From: Aalborgiella sp043775055
GTDB taxonomy: Bacteria; Pseudomonadota; Gammaproteobacteria; Burkholderiales; Burkholderiaceae_C
Reading direction: 5' to 3'
Assembly: GCA_043775055.1 (NCBI GenBank)
Contig: JAYVSU010000202.1
Span: 1 to 7,588 of the forward strand
Length of the DNA stretch: 7,588 nucleotides
Positions 1 to 5,943 of this stretch are shown here, one piece after another (the stretch's first letter is position 1; every line of letters starts with the position of its first letter). The translations under genes and the position numbers were made by a program. The notes beneath the pieces are model-generated. The model saw only the letters and a program-made list of their open reading frames with translations. It was not told the origin of the DNA and searched no databases.

Positions 1-462
1 TCGGAAAATCAGATGTTTGCTGCAGTGCTGCGCAACCAATTGCTCGCCTTCCCATTTGGTTTGACCATAAACACTCAAGGGTGCGGGTGAGTCGGACTCG
101 GTCCAAGCTTGCGTACCTGAGCCATTAAACACGTAGTCCGTGGAGTAATGGACCATCCAAGCACCTAAGCGTTGGGCTTCTTGGGCGATGGCGCTTGGCG
201 CTAAGGCGTTGATGGTTCTAGCCAATTCTGGTTCAGATTCGGCTTTGTCTACAGCGGTATGAGCAGCGGCGTTGACGATGATCGTCGGTTGAACGCGGCG
301 CACGGCCTCTGCTAAACCTGTTAAGTTGGTGAAATCTCCGCAAAAATCAGTGCTGTCAAAGTCCACAGCCACCAATTCGCCCAAAGGCGCTAAGCTGCGT
401 TGCAACTCCCAGCCGACTTGCCCACCTTTACCAAAGAGCAGAATTTTTGCAGCGGTGGTCAT
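1..462 (-). CDS. rfbD: dTDP-4-dehydrorhamnose reductase, N-terminal 154 residues (cut by window edge)
   Basis: This enzyme (RmlD) performs the last step of dTDP-L-rhamnose synthesis in the cytoplasm, the NAD(P)H-dependent reduction of dTDP-4-dehydro-L-rhamnose. Seen by translating the minus strand: a start MTTAAKILLFGKGGQVG with the Rossmann glycine motif GKGGQVG at residues 11-17, NAAAHTAVDKAE at 64-75, the YSTDYVFNG motif at 106-114 holding the catalytic T108 and D109, and the Y132/K136 pair in SVYGQTKWEGE. The family is about 300 residues, so roughly half is present; the remainder lies left of the window and the frame is intact to base 1. The ATG overlaps the rfbB stop as ATGA (459-462). 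No Shine-Dalgarno site precedes it, which suggests translation coupled to rfbB. In rhamnose clusters rfbA and rfbC commonly follow, so they may lie further left. Family assignment is firm. Confidence 0.95.
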   Translation of the reverse strand, partial: MTTAAKILLFGKGGQVGWELQRSLAPLGELVAVDFDSTDFCGDFTNLTGLAEAVRRVQPTIIVNAAAHTAVDKAESEPELARTINALAPSAIAQEAQRLGAWMVHYSTDYVFNGSGTQAWTESDSPAPLSVYGQTKWEGEQLVAQHCSKHLIFR

Positions 463-1574
463 GCGGTTGTAGTCGTTGCCGTCTTCGCTGCAGTGTCCAG
501 CGTCGAGCCTGCATATTGCTTGCTGACCCATTCGCGGTAGCTGCCGTTTTGTACATGCGTCACCCAATCAGCGTGGGTCAAATACCACTCTACTGTTTTG
601 CGAATGCCGGTATCAAAGGTCTCGGACGGCTTCCAGCTCAGTTCGCGCTCGATTTTGCTGGCGTCAATCGCGTAGCGGCGGTCATGGCCAGCACGGTCTG
701 TGACATAAGTGATTTGCTCGGCGTAGCTTTTACCATCAGCGCGCGGCTTCAGGTCATTGAGCAAGGTACAGACGGTGTGAACTATCTCTAAATTTGGTTT
801 TTCGTTCCAGCCGCCCACGTTGTAAGTCTCGCCCACTTTGCCAGCTTCAAGCACACGTCGAATCGCGCTGCAATGGTCCTTCACATACAGCCAATCACGG
901 ATTTGCTGGCCATCACCGTAAATTGGCAGTGATTTGCCAGCCAGCGCATTCACAATCATCAGCGGGATAAGCTTTTCAGGGAAATGGTAAGGGCCGTAGT
1001 TGTTGCTGCAATTGGTGGTGAGCACTGGCAAGCCGTAGGTGTGGTGGTAGGCACGGACCAAGTGGTCGCTGGCCGCTTTGCTGGCTGAATACGGGCTGTT
1101 GGGCTCGTATTGGTGCTTTTCAGTAAAGGCGGGGTCCGTTGAGGCGAGTGAGCCATAGACTTCATCGGTTGAGACGTGCAGCAGACGAAAATTCGATTTG
1201 GCTTTTACTTCCCCAGTATTTGGCAAACTCGACCAATAAGCGCGAATCGCTTCGAGCAGGTGGAACGTACCAACAATATTGGTTTGGATAAAGTCTTCTG
1301 GGCCGTGAATAGAGCGGTCAACATGCGACTCGGCCGCAAAGTTGACGATAGCGCGTGGTTGGTACTTGGCTAACAGCGAGGCCACCAGCTTGCCGTCGCC
1401 AATATCACCTTGCACAAAGGTGTGGCGTTTGTCGTTGGCCAGCGAAGCTAAATTCTCTAAATTACCCGCATAGGTGAGCTTGTCCAGCGTCACCACGGCT
1501 TCGTCGTTGACAGACAACCAATCTAAAACAAAGTTTGCGCCAATAAAACCTGCGCCGCCAGTGACCAAAATCAT
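459..1574 (-). CDS. rfbB: dTDP-glucose 4,6-dehydratase
   Basis: RmlB/RfbB is an NAD-dependent extended SDR that converts dTDP-glucose to dTDP-4-dehydro-6-deoxy-glucose, the second step towards dTDP-rhamnose for O-antigen or other cell-surface glycans. Seen in the 371 residues: TGGAGFIG at 5-12 for NAD binding, DKLTYAGNLENL at 31-42, AAESHVDRSI at 80-89, STDEVYG at 135-141 with the catalytic T136, D137, E138 triple, YSASK at 162-166 (Y162, K166), NNYGPYHFPEKLIP at 191-204 and DWLYVKDH at 227-234. The start is supported by AGGAAA (1586-1581 on the minus strand) six bases ahead of the ATG. The protein is slightly longer than the usual 350-360 residues because of a Thr/Ala-rich tail (about 355-371) that looks dispensable. 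It is the first gene of its transcript, since a terminator stands just upstream at 1696-1723. A promoter should lie in 1575-1695, but I see no convincing -35/-10 pair. Confidence 0.97.
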   Translation of the reverse strand: MILVTGGAGFIGANFVLDWLSVNDEAVVTLDKLTYAGNLENLASLANDKRHTFVQGDIGDGKLVASLLAKYQPRAIVNFAAESHVDRSIHGPEDFIQTNIVGTFHLLEAIRAYWSSLPNTGEVKAKSNFRLLHVSTDEVYGSLASTDPAFTEKHQYEPNSPYSASKAASDHLVRAYHHTYGLPVLTTNCSNNYGPYHFPEKLIPLMIVNALAGKSLPIYGDGQQIRDWLYVKDHCSAIRRVLEAGKVGETYNVGGWNEKPNLEIVHTVCTLLNDLKPRADGKSYAEQITYVTDRAGHDRRYAIDASKIERELSWKPSETFDTGIRKTVEWYLTHADWVTHVQNGSYREWVSKQYAGSTLDTAAKTATTTTA

Positions 1575-1695
1575 GTTGAGTTTCCTGAAAATGTTATATC
1601 AAGTGCTTTGTTGTTTGCCATGACTTGGCGCCAAACTAATCTTTCCACTGACTTTACTTTGCATTATCGCTGTTTTGCGAGGGCATTTTTCACAG

Positions 1696-1723
1696 AAAAA
1701 AAGGCACCCACAGGTGCCTTTTT
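1696..1723 (-). terminator. Rho-independent terminator of the acyl-CoA reductase-like gene
   Basis: GGCACC (1703-1708), a 4-base loop CACA and GGTGCC (1713-1718) form a perfect GC-rich stem, extended by five A-T pairs on either side (1698-1702 with 1719-1723). Read on the minus strand it ends in seven T residues, 24 bases beyond the stop codon of the reductase gene, so it should end that transcript before rfbB. It also has five T on the plus strand and could work in both directions, but no plus-strand gene ends here. Confidence 0.9.
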
Positions 1724-1746
1724 GTGGCAATTTACGGATTCACAAA

Positions 1747-3741
1747 TCAGAAATGAATCCCCTGCATCATCGACGCCATCGCAATCGCTTCTGGGGATAG
1801 AGCTGGTTTGGCTGATTTGTCGCCCTTGGCCGCTGCGCTGTCAGGGAACATGCGGAAGGTGGTGTTCATGACGATCTGCGCTACGCGTGGCGATGCTGCA
1901 TGCAACAAGCCCACACTGCGTCCCAAACGTGTGGCAATTTGCACGGGTTTCTCAACGCAAGCCCGCACCAGCATGTCTGCGGCTTCTTCTGGCATCAATA
2001 GAGGCATGCTGTCATAAATTTTGGTGGGTGCCGTCATAGGTGTGCGCACCAGTGGCATATTGATGGTGGTAAAGGTGATACCTTGGTCGGCATACTCGCA
2101 AGCAGCGCAGTTCGTCCAAGCATCCAGGGCAGCTTTGCTAGCTACATAAGCTGAGAAGCGCGGCGCGTTGACCAAGACGCTGATAGAGCTGATATTAACA
2201 ATATGCCCCTTGCGTTTGGCCACCATGCCTGGCAAAAGACCCATTGTCACTCGCAGAGCGCCAAAATAGTTGAGCTGCATGGTGCGCTCAAAGTCGTGAA
2301 AGCGGTCATAGCTGGCTTCAATGGCGCGCCGGATGGAGCGGCCTGCATTGTTGATCAAGAAATCCACGCCACCATGCTTGGCTTCCAGCGTTTTTACAAA
2401 TGCAGCGCATTGTTCTGGATCAACGATGTCGACTGGGTAAGTAAAGACCTGAGCGCCTTTGCCGCCTGACTCAAGAATGGTCTTTTCAGCCTCGGCCAAT
2501 TGGTCTTCACCCCGTGCGCAAATGATGGTGATGGCGCCCGCCTCGGCAAAACGGCATGCGGCAGAGAGCCCGATGCCTGAAGAGCCGCCAGTGATCAGTA
2601 CCACCTTGCCACCTACCGTACCTTTGAGGCTGCGGTCAATGAAGAGCGCAGGGTCCAAATGACGCTCCCAATAATCCCAAAGCACCCAAGCGTAGTCTTT
2701 CAGATTCGGGCATTCAATGCCGCTGCCTTTGAGGGCAGCGTCTAGCTCGCGCCTGTCATAACGAGTCGGCCAATTGATAAATTCAAAAATGCTTTCAGGC
2801 AAATCCAGATCTTTCATGATGGCTTTGCGCACGCGGCGCACGGGGGCGAGAGCCATCATGCCTTTTTTGACGCTTTTGGGGATAAACCCCAGCAAGGCGG
2901 CGTTGACGAAGACGTTCATCTTAGGCGCATGCGCGGCTCTGCTGAAGATGTCCAGCACATCGCCCACGCGGTAACCCATAGGGTCAACAATATGGAAAGC
3001 TTTGCCTTTAATATTTTTGCCGTGGCTGACGTGGTCAATGCTGTTGACGACAAAATCGACCGGAACAATGTTCAAACGTCCACCCTCAATGCCGATCGAG
3101 GGCATCCACGGCGGTAAGAGTTGGCGCATGCGCTGGATGAGCTTGAAGAAGTAGTATGGGCCGTCCACCTTGTCCATCTCACCTGTGATGCTGTCACCCA
3201 CCACAAACGCGGGGCGGTACACCGTCCACGCACTCTTGTATTCCTTACGGACGATTTTTTCGCTTTCGTGTTTAGTTTTGAAGTAGGGGTGGTCGTAGTT
3301 TTCAGCCTCGTCGAACATGTCCTCACGGAACACGCCTTCGTACAATCCAGCTGCCGCAATGCTGCTGACGTGGTGAAAGTGCCCCACGTCAATGGCTTTT
3401 GCAAACTCAATGGTGTTGCGCGTGCCGTCGATGTTGACGGCGATCTGGCTGGCTTCGTCAGCGCTCAGGTCATACACCGCTGCCAAGTGGTAAAAGTGGT
3501 CGATTTTGCTTTTCAGAGTCTTCACTGCATCAGCGGAAACACCCAGCTTCTTGCAGGTCAAATCGCCGTAAACGGGGAGGGCGCGCTTGGTATCTACCCC
3601 CCAATAGTCACGTAGACCAGCCACCTTGGCTTCACTTTCCTTGCGAATTAGGAAATGAACGACAGCGCCTTTGCGCTCCAGCAGCTTTTTGACCAGACGT
3701 TTGCCGATAAACCCTGTCGCACCGGTGACGAAATATTGCAT
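1747..3741 (-). CDS. Two-domain SDR reductase, probable fatty acyl-CoA reductase (Acr1-like C-terminal half)
   Basis: The 664-residue product joins two NAD(P)-binding domains. Residues 1 to about 370 form an extended-SDR domain: GATGFIG at 7-13, HVSSIAAAG at 124-132, and Y153/K157 in YFKTKHESE. Residues about 377 to 664 form a classical SDR domain: TGGSSGIG at 384-391, NNAG at 464-467, N491 in QLNYFGA, S518/S519 in NISSIS, and Y532/K536 in YVASK. The second half, with GRSIRRA, RFHDFERTMQLNYFGA, RFSAYVASKAALDA and MPLVRTPM.APTKIY, closely follows Acinetobacter Acr1, which reduces fatty acyl-CoA to aldehyde. Long proteins with this layout are known as alcohol-forming acyl-CoA reductases in Marinobacter and as AcrA1-type proteins in mycobacteria. 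The activity here is therefore inferred; many Burkholderiales copies are annotated only as SDR oxidoreductases. I chose Met at 3741, because GGAG lies seven bases ahead and the Rossmann fold begins at once; an in-frame ATG at 3768 would add nine residues. It is divergent from a phasin gene. Confidence 0.88.
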   Translation of the reverse strand: MQYFVTGATGFIGKRLVKKLLERKGAVVHFLIRKESEAKVAGLRDYWGVDTKRALPVYGDLTCKKLGVSADAVKTLKSKIDHFYHLAAVYDLSADEASQIAVNIDGTRNTIEFAKAIDVGHFHHVSSIAAAGLYEGVFREDMFDEAENYDHPYFKTKHESEKIVRKEYKSAWTVYRPAFVVGDSITGEMDKVDGPYYFFKLIQRMRQLLPPWMPSIGIEGGRLNIVPVDFVVNSIDHVSHGKNIKGKAFHIVDPMGYRVGDVLDIFSRAAHAPKMNVFVNAALLGFIPKSVKKGMMALAPVRRVRKAIMKDLDLPESIFEFINWPTRYDRRELDAALKGSGIECPNLKDYAWVLWDYWERHLDPALFIDRSLKGTVGGKVVLITGGSSGIGLSAACRFAEAGAITIICARGEDQLAEAEKTILESGGKGAQVFTYPVDIVDPEQCAAFVKTLEAKHGGVDFLINNAGRSIRRAIEASYDRFHDFERTMQLNYFGALRVTMGLLPGMVAKRKGHIVNISSISVLVNAPRFSAYVASKAALDAWTNCAACEYADQGITFTTINMPLVRTPMTAPTKIYDSMPLLMPEEAADMLVRACVEKPVQIATRLGRSVGLLHAASPRVAQIVMNTTFRMFPDSAAAKGDKSAKPALSPEAIAMASMMQGIHF

Positions 3742-3945
3742 GGTTGGACTCCAAATGTAATTGGTCATTTTTGCCTAAATCGCGATGATGTTGATTAAGC
3801 ATAAACCCGTGGAAAGTGGGTTTTCTCTAGTAAATCCTCTCTAACTTTCTAGAACACAGCATCTAAACAGGGTGCGCCGTGGCAGCTACAGTCAATTAAA
3901 ATCACAAAGCAATACTGTCTAACAATTATTATTATTGGAGTCCTC
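3742..3945. other. Divergent intergenic region between reductase and phasin genes
   Basis: This 204-bp gap must hold the promoters of both divergent genes, or one shared control region. I see no clear sigma70 pair for either direction. A small inverted repeat AAACCC (3803-3808) / GGGTTT (3818-3823) with a 9-base spacer and an 8-base palindrome TTCTAGAA (3847-3854) are the only symmetric elements, and both could be chance. The stretch just ahead of the phasin ribosome site (about 3921-3936) is A/T only. Confidence 0.5.
3749..3752 (-). promoter_or_regulatory. Shine-Dalgarno site deciding the reductase start
   Basis: On the minus strand GGAG, within TTTGGAGTCCAACC, stands seven bases before the ATG at 3741. 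The alternative ATG at 3768 has only a poor TTAGGC ahead of it. Starting at 3741 also puts the GATGFIG motif at residue 7, usual for this fold. Confidence 0.7.
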
Positions 3946-4506
3946 ATGGTCAAAAAACTGAAAAAACTAGCTACCGGTAACGCAGCAAGCGCACGCACAG
4001 GCGCTCAATTGGCTAACAGCGTGAAAGAATCAGCCCAGCAAATTTGGCTGGCTGGCTTGGGTGCTTTCTCAAAAGCGCAGGCTGAAGGCGGCAAAGTGTT
4101 TGAAACTTTGGTCAAGGACGGCCTGGGTTTGCAGCGCAAAACGCAAGCTGCTGCAGAAGAGAAAATCTCTGAAGCCACCAGCAAAATGACCGACATGGCC
4201 AGCGGTATCACCTCGAAAGCCACTGGCCAATGGGATAAGTTGGAAAACATCTTTGAAGACCGCGTTGCTAAAGCTTTGAAGAAGCTCGGCGTGCCATCTG
4301 CCAAAGAGGTGCAAGCCTTGATGCAACGGGTTGAAGAGCTGAGCAAGCAAGTTCATAAAGCGCCTGCGAAGGCCGCAGTGGTCGCCAAATCAGCCGCTAA
4401 ATCAGCAACTAAACCTGCGGTTAAAAAGGCTGTAGTTGCTAAAACAGTTACCAAATCAGCGGCTAAACCTGCTGCCAAACGTGCTCCAGCGCGTAAAGCG
4501 GTTTAA
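3946..4506 (+). CDS. Phasin, PhaF/PhaI-type polyhydroxyalkanoate granule-associated protein
   Basis: Phasins of this family coat polyhydroxyalkanoate storage granules, and PhaF-type members also bind DNA and help share granules between daughter cells. Seen in the 186 residues: a basic N-terminus MVKKLKKLA; the family hallmark IWLAGLGAFSKAQAEGGK at 33-50 followed by VFETLVKDG; an Ala-rich amphipathic middle (about 65-105); a heptad-like stretch RVAKALKKLGVPSAKEVQAL leading into MQRVEELSKQV (106-136), likely a coiled coil for oligomers; then a Lys/Ala/Pro tail (139-186) with AAKPA, AAKSA and ATKPA units like histone H1. GGAG at 3937-3940 lies five bases before the ATG. It appears monocistronic: a strong terminator follows 50 bases after the stop. 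No PHA synthase or depolymerase gene is in the window, so a granule role rests on family likeness; a more general nucleoid-associated or stress role is possible. Confidence 0.9.
   Translation: MVKKLKKLATGNAASARTGAQLANSVKESAQQIWLAGLGAFSKAQAEGGKVFETLVKDGLGLQRKTQAAAEEKISEATSKMTDMASGITSKATGQWDKLENIFEDRVAKALKKLGVPSAKEVQALMQRVEELSKQVHKAPAKAAVVAKSAAKSATKPAVKKAVVAKTVTKSAAKPAAKRAPARKAV
4385..4472 (+). repeat. Imperfect direct repeats coding the phasin Lys/Ala tail
   Basis: A 17-base unit CCAAATCAGCCGCTAAA at 4385-4401 recurs at 4451-4467 with one change (CCAAATCAGCGGCTAAA), 66 bases apart. A 10-base unit CTAAACCTGC occurs at 4409-4418 and again at 4463-4472. They encode the KSAAK and TKPA/AKPA units of the basic tail, which probably grew by duplication and may vary in length between strains. 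Confidence 0.7.
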
Positions 4507-4556
4507 ATAATTAGCACTACTTCCTAAGTAGAAGCTTCGGTTTCTGCAAAATCACC

Positions 4557-4581
4557 AAAAAGGGCGCCTAGCGCCCTTTTT
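4557..4581 (+). terminator. Rho-independent terminator of the phasin gene
   Basis: AAAAAGGGCGC (4557-4567), loop CTA and GCGCCCTTTTT (4571-4581) form a perfect 11-bp stem ending in five T residues, 50 bases past the phasin stop. It is symmetric and could act on both strands. Just before it, CTACTT (4517-4522) and AAGTAG (4526-4531) form a minor hairpin whose role is unknown. Confidence 0.92.
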
Positions 4582-4772
4582 GACGTTTAAATGCCAAAAT
4601 AATGAATAAAAATGGCTGTAGCCGTCGTATTTATTCAATAGTTTGCTATATTATTAATAGTGCTTAACCGCATTAAATTTTGTAACTTACGAAATAAACT
4701 TGGTTATCGCATGTGGCGTGGGGTCATCCGCACAGACAATAGCGGCTCTCTCATTGCAGCAAAAGGACGTCA
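4582..4772. other. AT-rich gap upstream of rdgC
   Basis: This 191-bp gap should hold the rdgC promoter. Its first half is markedly AT-rich and carries the inverted repeat described at 4603-4637 and a run TATATTATTAATAG (4647-4660). TATATT there resembles a -10 box but lacks a fitting -35, so I do not assign a promoter. No open frame with a ribosome site is seen. Confidence 0.5.
4603..4637. repeat. Perfect 8-bp inverted repeat upstream of rdgC
   Basis: TGAATAAA (4603-4610) and TTTATTCA (4630-4637) are exact inverted copies with 19 bases between them. The spacer contains a second small symmetry, GGCTGTAGCC (4614-4623). It lies 21 bases beyond the phasin terminator and about 135 bases before the rdgC start. 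It could be an operator for a dimeric regulator or a hairpin in RNA; the arms are AT-rich, so chance is not excluded. Confidence 0.5.
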
Positions 4773-5666
4773 GTGTTTAAAAACGCCATAGTTTATCGAA
4801 TCGCACCCAATTGGGTGGCAAATTTAGAGCTTATAGAAGCTGGTTTAGACGCTGCTCGCTACGTTGAATGCGGAGCAAGTCAAGAAAAGTCAGTTGGTTG
4901 GACGGAGCCGCGCGGTGAGGCGCATGGCCCTCTGGTGGAGTCCATTGGCGGTCAATTAATGCTGAAGTTGATGATTGAGGGTAAAGCCGTACCCAGTTCG
5001 GTTATCAACCGCAAAGCCAAGGAGCAAGTGGCGCAAATAGAGGCCAGTACAGGGCGCAAACCCAGTAAACGCGAAACCAAAGAGATCAAAGAAGACATCA
5101 AGTTAGCGCTCATGCCGATGGCGTTTACCAAGCTGGGCGCCGTGGTGGTGTGGATCAACCCAACAGAGCGATTGTTGGTGATTGATGCCGCCAGCCAAGC
5201 CAAGGCCGATGAAGTAATCACCTATTTGGTGAAGTGTTTGGATGGATTTAGCGTGCTACCCATCAATACTCAAACCTCTTGCGCCGTGGCGATGTCCGAG
5301 TGGCTAAGCAGCCAAGAGCCGCCCGCTGGCTTCACGATTGACCGTGAGTGCGAGTTGAAATCCCCCGATGAGACCAAAGCCGTGGTGCGCTACTCCCGCC
5401 ATCCTTTGGATATTGAAGAAGTCAAACAACATATCACCAGTGGCAAAGTGCCCACAAAACTGGCGCTGACCTGGGAAGGGCGCGTGTCTTTTTTGCTGAC
5501 GGATACCTTCCAAATTAAGAAAGTCGCTTTTTTGGAAGGCGTGTTTGACGGTACATCCCAAGAAAAAGAAGATGGTTTCGATGCTGATACAGCGATTGCA
5601 ACGGGTGAATTGCGTAAATTACTCCCTGAGTTGGTGGCAGCTTTGGGCGGTGAGATGACGTTTTGA
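4773..5666 (+). CDS. rdgC: Recombination-associated protein RdgC
   Basis: RdgC forms a ring-shaped dimer around double-stranded DNA, binds without sequence specificity, is nucleoid-associated, and limits RecA-driven strand exchange. The 297 residues match the usual length of about 300. Recognisable stretches are MFKNAIVYRI at 1-10, VGWTEP at 41-46, LKLMIEGKAVPSSVINR at 64-80, the charged segment RKPSKRETKEIKEDI at 95-109 followed by LMPMAF (the F at 118 is probably the conserved Phe at the ring contact), and the C-terminal HPLDIEEVKQHITSGK and LALTWEGRVSFLL (about 210-242). The start codon is GTG, supported by AAGGA (4763-4767) five bases upstream; the protein aligns with the family from its first residues, so a GTG start is credible. 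Neighbours on both sides are on the same strand but separated by long gaps. No clear terminator follows, so some transcripts may run into rplN. Confidence 0.95.
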   Translation: MFKNAIVYRIAPNWVANLELIEAGLDAARYVECGASQEKSVGWTEPRGEAHGPLVESIGGQLMLKLMIEGKAVPSSVINRKAKEQVAQIEASTGRKPSKRETKEIKEDIKLALMPMAFTKLGAVVVWINPTERLLVIDAASQAKADEVITYLVKCLDGFSVLPINTQTSCAVAMSEWLSSQEPPAGFTIDRECELKSPDETKAVVRYSRHPLDIEEVKQHITSGKVPTKLALTWEGRVSFLLTDTFQIKKVAFLEGVFDGTSQEKEDGFDADTAIATGELRKLLPELVAALGGEMTF

Positions 5667-5761
5667 TGGTAATTTTTGATGCTCTGCGGCATTTCGACAC
5701 GCTTTTGCCACATTTGGCTAAAGAAATTACATCAAATAAACAGAATAAACCTGAAAGTAGT
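5667..5761. other. Gap after rdgC with a weak inverted repeat
   Basis: GCCA (5707-5710) and TGGC (5715-5718) with a CATT loop extend, after one T-T mismatch, into CTTT (5702-5705) / AAAG (5720-5723). No T run follows, so this is not a standard terminator, but it is the only fold near the rdgC stop and could mark a Rho-dependent or processed 3' end. Nothing else is apparent. Confidence 0.3.
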
Positions 5762-5790
5762 TTGTGGTAGCAGTAAAACTATGCCATAAT
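5762..5790 (+). promoter_or_regulatory. Candidate sigma70 promoter for the rplN operon
   Basis: TTGTGG (5762-5767) and CATAAT (5785-5790) are separated by exactly 17 bases. The -10 box matches the consensus at five of six places, the -35 box at three of six including TTG. Transcription would begin near 5797. A promoter is needed here because rplN has no ribosomal gene before it. Called by eye only. Confidence 0.55.
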
Positions 5791-5796
5791 TGAAGG

Positions 5797-5943
5797 CTCG
5801 GTTAATACAAGGTGCAAGCATTGTGTAGTAACTGGGTATCTGCCTAACGGAGCGTTGCGAGTGGTTCGCAGCGTAGACGACAGGCCCAAGACTGATCGAA
5901 AGCCAATTGTTGGTTTTTGGTGCAAGTTGGGAATAATTTAAAA
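5797..5943 (+). promoter_or_regulatory. Foldable 5' leader of the rplN operon
   Basis: If transcription starts near 5797 the untranslated leader is about 147 nt, long for a gene with only a ribosome site to carry. It holds an 8-bp hairpin with one G-U pair (CGTTGCGA 5853-5860, loop GTGGT, TCGCAGCG 5866-5873). A weaker hairpin follows, AAAGCCAA (5899-5906) / TTGGTTTT (5910-5917). The GGG of the likely ribosome site lies in TTGGG at 5927-5931, which can pair with CCCAA at 5885-5889; the same CCC can instead pair with GGG at 5834-5836. GGTGCAAG occurs twice, at 5811-5818 and 5919-5926. Ribosomal protein operons are often controlled by such leaders, so an autoregulatory role is a reasonable inference, not shown. 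Confidence 0.4.

Noticed and set aside
1593..1621. Promoter for rfbB on the minus strand (ATGGCA, 17 bases, TATAAC)
   Set aside because: Box spacing is right, but transcription would begin inside the ribosome site of rfbB, leaving no leader; too weak to call.
3121..3615. Open frame of 164 codons on the plus strand inside the reductase gene
   Set aside because: It is antisense to a clearly coding SDR gene with conserved motifs, lacks a ribosome site and resembles no family; a shadow frame.
3742..3768. Upstream ATG at 3768 for the reductase
   Set aside because: Its ribosome site is poor, while the ATG at 3741 has GGAG at good spacing and the Rossmann motif follows directly. Not fully excluded.
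3803..3823. Hairpin AAACCC-N9-GGGTTT in the reductase-phasin gap, as a terminator
   Set aside because: Only six pairs with a 9-base loop, a short T run, and no gene ending into it; likely chance or at most an operator.
5917..5943. Upstream TTG/GTG start for rplN adding nine residues
   Set aside because: L14 proteins begin at MIQ, and the added residues are not conserved; the ATG at 5944 gives the exact family length.
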